Below, piece after piece: positions 26,214 through 34,787 of a DNA stretch of 42,679 nucleotides. The stretch is from positions 1-42,679 of the forward strand of contig UQVU01000003.1 in NCBI GenBank assembly GCA_900544475.1, in the 5' to 3' direction. A program made the translations under genes and the position numbers. The notes under the pieces were generated by a model, which saw only the letters and a program-made list of their open reading frames with translations, was not told the DNA's origin and ran no database searches. Origin of the DNA: an uncultured Butyricicoccus sp. (GTDB lineage: Bacteria > Bacillota > Clostridia > Oscillospirales > Butyricicoccaceae). How positions within the stretch are numbered: position 1 is the first letter of the stretch; each line of letters begins with the position of its first letter.

Positions 26214-27965
26214 ATGATGAAAAAGACCACCGCGCCGGAAACCGCCAAGGCAGCCGAAAAGGCTGTTCCGGTAAACGTTCTGGCTGACCCGGTCGTCGTC
26301 AAGGTCGAGGAGCCTGCAAAGCCGAAGCGCGGCCGCAAGCCCAAGGCCGCAGCGGAAGGCGAAGCAAAGCCGGCCGCAAAGCGCACCCACAAGACGACGG
26401 CTGAGAAAAAGACCACCACCCGCAAGACTGCTGCCAAGAAGGCGGAAGGCCCGAAGAAGCCGACCGCGCTCATCATCATGGACGGCTTCGGCCACCGTGA
26501 CGAGAAGAAGGGCAACGCAATCCTTGCGGCAAACACCCCGAACCTCGACAAGATCTTTTCCGAGAACCCGCTGACCTATATCGGCGCATCAGGCCTCGAT
26601 GTCGGTCTGCCGGACGGCCAGATGGGCAACTCCGAGGTAGGCCACACCAACATCGGTGCGGGCCGCATCGTATATCAGGAACTGACCCGCATCACCAAGG
26701 CGATTCAGGACGGCGATTTCTTCGAGAACCCGGCTCTGATGAGCGCCATCAACCAGTGCAAGTGGTTCGGTTCCACCCTGCATATCTTCGGTCTGCTGTC
26801 TGACGGCGGCGTCCACTCGCACATTGACCATATGTTCGCGCTGCTCGAGCTGGCGCGCCGCAACGGTCTGCGCAAGGTATGCTTCCACTGCTTCATGGAC
26901 GGCCGCGACACGCCCCCGCAGTCCGGTATCGAGTATATCGACCGCCTGCAGGCGAAGATCGACGCCGTTGAAGTCGGCTGCATCGCAACCGTATCCGGCC
27001 GCTACTACGCAATGGACCGCGACAACCGCTGGGACCGCGTAGAGAAGGCATACAACGCCATCGCACTCGGCGAGGGCGAGCACGCAGCGACGGCGCACGA
27101 GGCAATGGAGAAGTCCTATGCCAATGGCGTCACCGACGAGTTCGTTGTTCCGGTTATCGTAACCGAGGGCGCGACCGTCAAGGACGATGACGCGATCATC
27201 TTCGCAAACTTCCGCCCCGACCGTGCACGCGAGATCACCCGTGCCTTCGTCGATCCGGAGTTCACCGGCTTTGAGCGCGTTCAGCCGAAGATTCACTATG
27301 TCTGCATGACGCAGTATGATGCGACCATCCCGGGCGTTGAAATCGCGTTCAAGCCGCAGAGCCTCAAGAACACCTTCGGCGAGTATATCTCCGACCTGGG
27401 CATGACCCAGCTGCGCATTGCCGAGACCGAGAAGTACGCACACGTTACGTTCTTCTTCAACGGCGGCGTAGAGAAGGAGTACCCGGGCGAGGATCGCGCA
27501 CTTATCCCGTCCCCCAAGGTTGCGACCTACGACCTCCAGCCGGAGATGAGCGAACCGGCCGTTACCGAGGAGTGCGTCAAGCGCATCCTTTCCGGCAAGT
27601 ATGACGTTGTTATCCTGAACTTCGCGAACTGCGACATGGTCGGCCACACCGGCGTATTCGAGGCAGCCGTAAAGGCGATCGAAGCGACCGACGACGGCGT
27701 AGGCAAGGTCGTAGACGCGATTCTCAAGATGAATGGTCAGTGCCTGATCACGGCTGACCACGGCAACGTTGACCAGATGCTCGACGCAGACGGCGTCACC
27801 CCGTTCACCGCGCACTCCACCAACCCCGTACCGCTCGTTATGGTCGGTCACGAGGGCAAGCTGGCAGACGGCGGCGTTCTGGCTGACCTTGCTCCCACCA
27901 TGCTCGACATGATGGGCATTCCGCAGCCGGAAGAGATGACCGGTCATTCTCTGCTCACCAAGTGA
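26214..27965 (+). CDS. gpmI: 2,3-bisphosphoglycerate-independent phosphoglycerate mutase with basic N-terminal tail
   Basis: It converts 3-phosphoglycerate to 2-phosphoglycerate through a phosphoserine and two Mn ions. The catalytic part begins at about residue 83 (ALIIMDGFG with metal ligand D90) and has the nucleophile S140 in QMGNSEVGHTNIGAG; the remaining metal ligands are in the C-terminal ADHGNVDQM stretch. The whole protein is 583 aa, about 75 longer than usual. The excess is an N-terminal tail of about 82 residues, rich in Lys, Ala, Thr and Pro. It contains PKRGRKPK (37-44), an AT-hook-like motif, and histone-H1-like KTAAKK repeats. No ATG, GTG or TTG restart is visible in frame between the first two codons and the catalytic core, and AAAAGGAG precedes ATG 26214, so the tail is probably translated. 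Its role is unknown; nucleic-acid binding is plausible. Confidence 0.95.
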   Translation: MMKKTTAPETAKAAEKAVPVNVLADPVVVKVEEPAKPKRGRKPKAAAEGEAKPAAKRTHKTTAEKKTTTRKTAAKKAEGPKKPTALIIMDGFGHRDEKKGNAILAANTPNLDKIFSENPLTYIGASGLDVGLPDGQMGNSEVGHTNIGAGRIVYQELTRITKAIQDGDFFENPALMSAINQCKWFGSTLHIFGLLSDGGVHSHIDHMFALLELARRNGLRKVCFHCFMDGRDTPPQSGIEYIDRLQAKIDAVEVGCIATVSGRYYAMDRDNRWDRVEKAYNAIALGEGEHAATAHEAMEKSYANGVTDEFVVPVIVTEGATVKDDDAIIFANFRPDRAREITRAFVDPEFTGFERVQPKIHYVCMTQYDATIPGVEIAFKPQSLKNTFGEYISDLGMTQLRIAETEKYAHVTFFFNGGVEKEYPGEDRALIPSPKVATYDLQPEMSEPAVTEECVKRILSGKYDVVILNFANCDMVGHTGVFEAAVKAIEATDDGVGKVVDAILKMNGQCLITADHGNVDQMLDADGVTPFTAHSTNPVPLVMVGHEGKLADGGVLADLAPTMLDMMGIPQPEEMTGHSLLTK

Positions 27966-28085
27966 GCCTCCAAGGGGGGACTCTGTCCCCCTTAGATACC
28001 GAAAAAGTTCCCAAGGAAACTTTTTCGGATAACCCGCGCCGCGTGCGCGGCGCAGCAAAAATGCAGCTTACGGCATTTCTGCTGT
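27966..28085. repeat. Hairpin cluster between gpmI and eno
   Basis: Four successive inverted repeats: AAGGGGG/CCCCCTT (27972-27993), CCGAAAAAGTT/AACTTTTTCGG (27999-28028, 11-bp perfect stem), GCGCCGCG/CGCGGCGC (28036-28053) and an imperfect CAGCAAAAATGC/GCATTTCTGCTG (28053-28084). None has a good T run. They probably shape the eno leader or the 3' end of gpmI. The second hairpin resembles 9133-9156 downstream of guaB. Confidence 0.55.
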
Positions 28086-28089
28086 TTGA

Positions 28090-29448
<1,359 letters not shown>

Positions 29449-29477
29449 TTTTTTACAGATTGTAAAAAAGCATAACG

Positions 29478-29515
29478 ACAGGACGTCTCTTTTTCTCGGA
29501 GACGTCCTGTTTTTC
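29478..29515 (+). terminator. Intrinsic terminator after eno
   Basis: ACAGGACGTCTC (29478-29489) pairs perfectly with GAGACGTCCTGT (29499-29510) around 9 bases, followed by a T run. It ends the glycolytic cluster transcript. Confidence 0.92.
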
Positions 29516-29817
29516 TACATAAAATACAAGGCAAATTCCACTGATAAAAAATTATTTTTTGACGGCTGTACTGATTGTAAAATGGTCAGATATGGACAAA
29601 AATTCCGAGAGGCAGAGTGAATACTGCGCGAAAATACGGGATAATCGCAGCAATACGCGCCAGAAAATGGAGATAAAATTTTCTCATGGGCAATTCCCGG
29701 TGCGTTTGCGGGATTTGACGGTTGACGAATAACGGACATTCGTGCTAACATAAAGCTGTCACAAGAGAGCGGCAGCTGAGAAAATGCAAAGTTTGAATGT
29801 GCGCTTCGTTTCTTATT
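29516..29817. other. Gene-free interval between eno and the phage-like cassette
   Basis: I see no coding sequence here. A candidate plus-strand promoter is present: TTGACG (29722-29727), 18 bases, TAACAT (29746-29751) preceded by TGC, with an imperfect dyad CGAAT-7-ATTCG in its spacer. A short hairpin AGCTG/CAGCT follows at 29754-29777, and a strong hairpin at 29823-29852 could end a short RNA of about 95 bases. TTGACGGCTG at 29559-29568 is repeated at 38290-38299, on the other side of the cassette. Confidence 0.35.
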
Positions 29818-29852
29818 CAAAACACCCCTCCACGGTTCGCTGTGGAGGGGTG
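29818..29852 (-). terminator. Intrinsic terminator of the phage-like cassette
   Basis: Read on the minus strand, an 11-bp perfect stem (CACCCCTCCAC / GTGGAGGGGTG, 29823-29833 with 29842-29852) is followed by TTTTG. It lies 40 bases past the last minus-strand gene. Confidence 0.8.
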
Positions 29853-29891
29853 GTCTATTTTAGCCCGCAATAGCCGAAGCGCGTCCCGCTC

Positions 29892-30869
29892 TCAGTTCCG
29901 GTAGCCGGCCTTCCATTTCTGGAGGGCGAGGCTGGCGTTTTTGTAGCTGACGTCGGCGGTCGGTGTTCCGGCGGGCACACCGAGCACGGCGGCGTCGCCC
30001 TTCTGGACGTAGCCGGTGGTTTTCCACCGCGCAAGCGCACGCTCGTAGGCTTCGGCCTCGGTGGCGGTGCGCAGCTTTGCGAGCGCATTGCTCTGCTCAG
30101 CGCGGGCGGCGGCGGCGCTCAGCTCGTAATTTCGGTAGGAAAGCGTTGGAACGCCGTCGATAAAGCCGGTCAGACCCGCCATGGACAGGCTGTAATCGCG
30201 CTCGGCGTTGTACTGGTTCAGCAGTGTCTGCGCCTGCGACATGGCGGCGTTTTCCGCCGCACCGGCGTAGCTGTTTTCCGCGTCCGCTTCACTCGCTGCC
30301 GCCGCGCTTTCCGCCGATGCACGGGCGGTGAGCCGGGTCTGCGCGAGGGAGGCAAGGTCGCCGCGGTACTGATTGTCCACCGCGATGCGGCTGGTTTCGG
30401 CAGCGCCGCTCGTGGCCGCACCGGTTTTCGCGCCCATGTTCAGGCCGAGCAGCGCGAGCTTTTCCTCGTTGCGCAGCGCGGACTGACGGGCGCTGATGTC
30501 CGCCTGACGCACCGCCGCGGCGTAATCGCTGTCAATCGAGCTGAGATTGGACGAAAGCTGCTGACGGATGCGTGTGCGGGCGGCCTCGAAGCGCTGAAGC
30601 CGCGCCTTTTCCGCCGCGTCGTAGAGCGAGCTGACGCGCTCGGCGTTTTCGCTGGCGGCTTTGGAGGCGGAGGACGAGGACGCGACGTAATACGGGCGGT
30701 AGCTGCTCGTCCAGGTCGAAACCGCGCTGTTGTCCGCGACCTTGCCGGTCAGGCCCTCGGCGTCGATTTTGTTCTGCCGTTCGGCAAGCAGCCGGTCGCG
30801 CTCGGCCTTGCTCGTCGAGTTCGCAATCGCCTCGGAATAGTCGAAATTGTCACGATAATTCTTTGCCAT
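29892..30869 (-). CDS. Ala-rich helical phage protein, possible internal virion/ejection protein
   Basis: A 325-aa protein that I place by context rather than homology. It is rich in Ala, Ser, Glu and Arg with long predicted helices through about residues 70-270. Its N-terminal third is polar (DNFDYSEAIANSTSKAERDRLL) and its C-terminus is more compact (ARWKTTGYVQKGDAAVLGVPAG). In P22-like order, small Ala-rich ejection proteins are encoded after the tail-hub genes, which is where this gene lies. GAAAGGAG precedes its ATG. It is the last gene before the cassette terminator, so no tailspike, fibre or lysis gene follows. Confidence 0.6.
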   Translation of the reverse strand: MAKNYRDNFDYSEAIANSTSKAERDRLLAERQNKIDAEGLTGKVADNSAVSTWTSSYRPYYVASSSSASKAASENAERVSSLYDAAEKARLQRFEAARTRIRQQLSSNLSSIDSDYAAAVRQADISARQSALRNEEKLALLGLNMGAKTGAATSGAAETSRIAVDNQYRGDLASLAQTRLTARASAESAAAASEADAENSYAGAAENAAMSQAQTLLNQYNAERDYSLSMAGLTGFIDGVPTLSYRNYELSAAAARAEQSNALAKLRTATEAEAYERALARWKTTGYVQKGDAAVLGVPAGTPTADVSYKNASLALQKWKAGYRN

Positions 30870-30881
30870 ATCTTACTCCTT

Positions 30882-32693
30882 TCAAATCGAGCCGCCCTCG
30901 GTCCATCGCAGCGTCAGCGCAAGCAGGCCGAACGGCTCTCCGGCGCGGTCGTTCCCGATGCGCAGCGTGTGGAGCGGACGGCGGTAGCGGCGGCGGTGAC
31001 TGCGCCAGCTGACCGCGCCCGGCACGCAGCGGAAGGAAACGCGCCCGAAATCCCAGTTTCCGAAGGAAAACAGGTCAAGACTGCGCGAAAGCCGCTGTGT
31101 TTCGCCGCCCTCGTCCGTGAAGCAGAGCTCGGCGCTCGACCGCGCATAGGGCATGAGGGTCGGGATCACGTCGCGGATGGTCTTGTTGCGGCTCCAGTCC
31201 GAGAGCGAAAGCGTCGGCGTGCACCAGTAGGCGTCGATGGCCGCGCCGTCATCGGTGTAGGCGTCCGCCTCGTCCGGCAGGGAAAAGCGGCACAGCCGTC
31301 CGTCCGCCGTGCCGAACCACAGCCGGTCGTCCAGCACCGCAAGGCACTGCGCGGGCACGTTCGCCCAGAAAAACCACGCCGGAAACCCGTCCTCCTCGGT
31401 GAGATGGCTGTCTGCGATGTAGACGTTTCCGTTCAGGGCGAGGTAGTACCGCCCCTCAAACACCGCCGCGCACGCCTTTTCGAGGGCGGTTTCGCGGATA
31501 AGCCGCGGACAGACGGCCTCGGAAATCGGGCGGATGGTGTTCTGCTCCGCGACCGCCGTGCCGTAAACGCCCATCACGCCCTGCGCAGAGAGAAAGAGCG
31601 GCAGGTCTCCGAGCATCGCGAACGAGCGCGGCGCGACTGCGCCCTCGCCGTGTGCGCCCTGCCGCAGCGAAAAGTAGGAAGCGCCGTCGTCGGTCATGAC
31701 AAAGGTGCGCGCGAAGCTCGTTGCCTCCTGTGCGCCGCCGGTCTTGACGATGATCTGGCTCTCGTACTGCTTGAGATATCCGGCAATCGCGCTCGCTTCC
31801 GTGCCCATGCGTGCGTAGCCGGTGTCGGGGAAGTAGCTCGGGTCGTAAAGTCCGCTCTGCCAGTCGCAGTGCGGCTCGTCCGGGTTGCCCGCGAGAAAAA
31901 CGCGCGTGTCGTTCTTGCCGCCGTACAGCCCAGCGATGCGGCAGCGGTTGATTTTCGCCGCTGCGCCCGGAACGGTCTTGCTGAACGCGATGCTCACGTT
32001 GTCGTGACCCTGCCCGTCGGGCGGCGCGGAGGCGAGCGCGACACGCCCCTTGTCGTAATCGACTGACGCGATAGCGACCTCCGCACCGTTTACCGCCGCC
32101 GTCAGCGGAATGCGGTCGAGGCCCGCCGCGTCCAGACGGAACTCCGTGCTTTTGCCGTCGCCGATAAAGGTGTTGATGCGCCGTCCGGTCAGGAGGTTTA
32201 CCGCCTCCAGGCTCGTGCCGCCGCCCGCAGGAGACGCGGAAACCGTGGTCGTCGGCACATAGGCGCTGTCCTGCACGCGCTCGGCTGTCCACGCGCCCCC
32301 GTTTCTGCGCACCGCACGGAAGCACGCGCCGTCAAGCAGATACAGCACGCCGTTCATCGTAAACGCCTGTGAAAACGCGCCGTTCATGCTGCTGCAAAGA
32401 AGCGACTGCGTGCCGCTTGCGGGGCGGAAGTACAGATTGACGCCCGCGTGGACGAACGCGCCCTCGCCGTCCGGGGCAGGAAACACGCCGTAAACCGGCG
32501 CATCGTAGCGCTCGACGGTTTTCCAGCCGGTGCGCTTGACGAGAAAATCGTTCCGGTCGCAGACGAGGTTCTGTAAATCGGGTGAGCGTGTCAGCGTCAC
32601 CTTGGTCGGGTGGGAACGGAAATCCGCGCCGCCGAAGCGGCTGATGACGGTCTGGTGCTCGGTTTTCACCGAGGGAAAGTGATAGCTTCGCAT
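30882..32693 (-). CDS. Phage head-tail hub / DNA-stabilisation-like protein
   Basis: A 603-aa protein of mostly beta-strand character with recurrent short blocks (for example VYGVFPAPDGEGAFVHAG and CLAVLDDRLWFGTADGRL), suggesting a propeller-like fold. In size and position (after the short connector) it corresponds to the P22 gp10 tail hub, which helps close the portal and keep DNA in the head. That assignment rests on gene order plus general character, since I cannot compute a fold. Its ATG overlaps the stop of the preceding gene by one base (TGATG), so the pair is coupled. The reading frame is intact. Confidence 0.55.
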   Translation of the reverse strand: MRSYHFPSVKTEHQTVISRFGGADFRSHPTKVTLTRSPDLQNLVCDRNDFLVKRTGWKTVERYDAPVYGVFPAPDGEGAFVHAGVNLYFRPASGTQSLLCSSMNGAFSQAFTMNGVLYLLDGACFRAVRRNGGAWTAERVQDSAYVPTTTVSASPAGGGTSLEAVNLLTGRRINTFIGDGKSTEFRLDAAGLDRIPLTAAVNGAEVAIASVDYDKGRVALASAPPDGQGHDNVSIAFSKTVPGAAAKINRCRIAGLYGGKNDTRVFLAGNPDEPHCDWQSGLYDPSYFPDTGYARMGTEASAIAGYLKQYESQIIVKTGGAQEATSFARTFVMTDDGASYFSLRQGAHGEGAVAPRSFAMLGDLPLFLSAQGVMGVYGTAVAEQNTIRPISEAVCPRLIRETALEKACAAVFEGRYYLALNGNVYIADSHLTEEDGFPAWFFWANVPAQCLAVLDDRLWFGTADGRLCRFSLPDEADAYTDDGAAIDAYWCTPTLSLSDWSRNKTIRDVIPTLMPYARSSAELCFTDEGGETQRLSRSLDLFSFGNWDFGRVSFRCVPGAVSWRSHRRRYRRPLHTLRIGNDRAGEPFGLLALTLRWTEGGSI

Positions 32694-33061
32694 CAGATCA
32701 TCTCCTGTACGGCGGTGAACTGCGCCGGGCAGTGCAGCAGCAGACGTTCGGCGTATTCGCTTGCCGCGCGGTTGAACATGGCCTTGTCATCGTCCGCGCA
32801 GAGCAGCGCCGCAAGGCCGTAGGGAAAACATTCGCGCACGAGCCATTCGGGCGCCGGTACGTCCTCGTCGAGCGAGTTCATGCACGGCGGCACGGAAAAG
32901 GCGGCCTCGCCCTGCTGGACGCGCTCCGCGTTGATTTCGCGCAGGCTGTTCGCGAGCAGCTGATTGAGCGCGCCAAGGGCGAACTGCGCGTAATATTCGC
33001 CGCTGTCCGCGCCCGCGCCAAGCACCACGAGCGATGCGCGGTAACATTCGTTTCCGGTCAT
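32693..33061 (-). CDS. Putative phage head-tail connector protein
   Basis: A 122-aa mainly helical protein (YYAQFALGALNQLLANSLREIN; FPYGLAALLCADDDKAMFNRAASEYAERLL). Size, composition and place between the capsid gene and the hub-like gene fit a head-completion adaptor of the P22 gp4 / gp6-like type, which attaches below the portal. GAAAGGGG precedes the ATG. It is translationally coupled to the next gene. It is separated from the capsid gene by a repeat element of about 130 bp. Confidence 0.5.
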   Translation of the reverse strand: MTGNECYRASLVVLGAGADSGEYYAQFALGALNQLLANSLREINAERVQQGEAAFSVPPCMNSLDEDVPAPEWLVRECFPYGLAALLCADDDKAMFNRAASEYAERLLLHCPAQFTAVQEMI

Positions 33062-33090
33062 AAAAACAAACCCCTTTCGTTTTAGCGTTA

Positions 33091-33224
33091 AGAGAGGAGA
33101 GCATATAGGAGAGTGAAGAGTGAAGAGAGGAGAGTGGAGAGGAGGTATCGCCTGCGGCGATGATTAAATTGTGCGCTTTGCGCACACCGCAACTCCACTC
33201 TGAATTCTCAACTCTTCACTCTTT
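33091..33224. repeat. GAGTGAAGAG-bordered intergenic repeat, copy 1
   Basis: The borders are purine-rich repeats of GAGTGAAGAG type on the left and their complement (CTCTTCACTC-like) on the right. The core GAGGAGGTATCGCCTGCGGC, followed by GATGA and then TGTGCGC...GCGCACACCG, reappears in reverse orientation at 41960-42064. It fills the gap between the capsid and connector genes. It looks like a dispersed non-coding palindromic repeat of the host, so its presence implies the cassette has been in this genome for some time. Confidence 0.7.
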
Positions 33225-33227
33225 TCG

Positions 33228-34259
33228 TTAGCCTTCTGCTACGGCGGACGGGAACTTGCCGGTTTCCGTCATGTACGCGCGGATCTTGCAGCCGCTTTCG
33301 GCGGTCAGCACGGCATTCGCGGTGTAATCCTTCGCGGAGTCGGAGTAGCGCGGGTCGGAGCCGTCGAGCGTGTAGCGGATGCTGCCCGAACCGGTGATCT
33401 TGCCGCCGGAAATGACCGGCTTCGCGGAAACCAGACCGGTCGCAACGAGCGCATACACGCCGCCGCACTTCGCGCCGAGAACGTAGGCGTCGTAGTAGTG
33501 GCGGCCCTCAATGAGCGCGCCGGACACGCCGACCGGGTCCTCGTGCACCTTTGCGTCCGCAATCTTGTACGGCATGAGCACGGCGTCCTTGTGCGCGACG
33601 AGGAAGTAAACGCCCTCCGGCAGGTAGCTTTTCGGCACGCGCACGACGTTCATGCCGAACACCTCGCCGCACACGCCCTTCGCGATGGACTGACGCGCGA
33701 GCACATCGACGCCGGAAAACTCGTCCGAGGTGCACACGAGCTTGTACATTTCGCTCGTCAGGTACAGATAGCGGTTGTCGTCCGGCACGAGCGCGTCATC
33801 GAGCGCCTGCGAAGCGTCAGCGATCTTGCTGATGATGTCGGCGCGGGTCGGCTTTGCGCTTTCGGCAATCGTGCCGGCCATGGTGACGAAGCGGCGGAAA
33901 GCGTACTTGTCGGCTGCCGGGGTGGACTTCTCGCTCAGCTGGAGGCGCAGCATATCGGCGGCGTTCTTGACGAGGTTCTGGTCGAGGTTGTTGCCCTTGT
34001 CGATGGTCAGGGTGAACGCCTTGTCCTGCGTCATGGTCAGCTCCTGCACGACGTCCTGCATTTCGGTGACAGCGCCGTAGCGGCCCAGACCGCCGTCGCG
34101 GTCGTAATCGACCTCCTCGACCGTAATCGGGGTGTAGACCTTGAGCGTCTTGACGCCGGTCAGGTCAAAGGTTTCGGCGGTCTTGCCCTTGATGAAGGAC
34201 GAGCGGGTAAAGACTTCCGCAATCTGGTCGGAATACTTGCTTGCGAGATTGATAGCCAT
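33228..34259 (-). CDS. Major capsid protein with C-terminal chitobiase-like domain
   Basis: A 343-aa protein in the capsid position after portal and scaffold genes. Residues 1-280 look like an HK97-fold coat protein: a helical N-arm (NLASKYSDQIAEVFTRSSFIKG), an extended beta region (VKTLKVYTPITVEEVDYDR) and a central P-domain-like stretch (YLYLTSEMYKLVCTSDEF). Residues 281-343 add a small module with YTLDGSDPRYS (296-306) and IRAYMTETGKFPS, the signature of chitobiase/hexosaminidase C-terminal (CHB_HEX-type) Ig-like domains. Such domains decorate the surface of some capsids. AAAAGGAG precedes the ATG. The frame is intact, with no sign of decay. Confidence 0.75.
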   Translation of the reverse strand: MAINLASKYSDQIAEVFTRSSFIKGKTAETFDLTGVKTLKVYTPITVEEVDYDRDGGLGRYGAVTEMQDVVQELTMTQDKAFTLTIDKGNNLDQNLVKNAADMLRLQLSEKSTPAADKYAFRRFVTMAGTIAESAKPTRADIISKIADASQALDDALVPDDNRYLYLTSEMYKLVCTSDEFSGVDVLARQSIAKGVCGEVFGMNVVRVPKSYLPEGVYFLVAHKDAVLMPYKIADAKVHEDPVGVSGALIEGRHYYDAYVLGAKCGGVYALVATGLVSAKPVISGGKITGSGSIRYTLDGSDPRYSDSAKDYTANAVLTAESGCKIRAYMTETGKFPSAVAEG

Positions 34260-34307
34260 AAGATAAAGTCTCCTTTTATAAATCGGTGGTGGATGTTCAG
34301 CGGCCTG

Positions 34308-34787
34308 TTATCTGCCGAGCAGCGCGAGTGCAACCGGGTCGATGCCGGTGGGTTCGCCGTCGGTCTGGGCGGTGCCGACAGCGGCGCGGCGGTTCTTACG
34401 GTTCATTTCGAGCGCCGCCAGCTCGTCGCGCAGCTCCGCGATTTCCCACTTGCGGTAAGCGGACACGAGCGAGCCCTCCTGCTGCGCCCATTCCCAGACC
34501 TGCTGCGGAATATCCTCGGGGCGGACGTCCGGGTATTCCTCGACGAACGCGGCGTAGATCTGGCCGTTCGGCAGGGCGTTCGCCGCGCGGTTGCGGCGCA
34601 CGTAAGCGTTGCGCTTGGAAAGACCCTCGGCCGCCGCCTCCATCAGCTCCGCAAGCGTCAGCTCGTGTACCTCACCGTCCGCCTCGACCGGATAGGTGGT
34701 CTCGGACGCCGTTTCGGGCGCTTCCGCCGCCGCAAACGGGTCGAGCGGGCGGTTTTCCTCGGGATTACGGTTCATCGGGTTGTGCAT
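34308..34787 (-). CDS. Putative phage scaffolding protein
   Basis: A 159-aa acidic, helix-rich protein (for example DGEVHELTLAELMEAAAEGLSKRN and WEIAELRDELAALEMNRKNRRAA) with a disordered Pro/Glu-rich N-terminus and a basic patch late in the chain. This is the usual make-up of a capsid-assembly scaffold, and its place directly before the major capsid gene supports that. I chose ATG 34787, which has GGAGGAAG 8 bases upstream; the open frame extends 12 codons further. It overlaps the end of the portal gene by 23 bases. Confidence 0.6.
   Translation of the reverse strand: MHNPMNRNPEENRPLDPFAAAEAPETASETTYPVEADGEVHELTLAELMEAAAEGLSKRNAYVRRNRAANALPNGQIYAAFVEEYPDVRPEDIPQQVWEWAQQEGSLVSAYRKWEIAELRDELAALEMNRKNRRAAVGTAQTDGEPTGIDPVALALLGR

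Noticed and set aside
23960..26551. An 863-codon open frame on the minus strand opposite pgk and tpiA
   Set aside because: It is antisense to two unmistakable enzymes and has no ribosome site or recognisable motif. GC-rich codon bias keeps the opposite frame open.
29727..29743. CGAAT-N7-ATTCG as a second LexA box
   Set aside because: The spacer is seven rather than four bases and the half-sites end in T/A instead of C/G.
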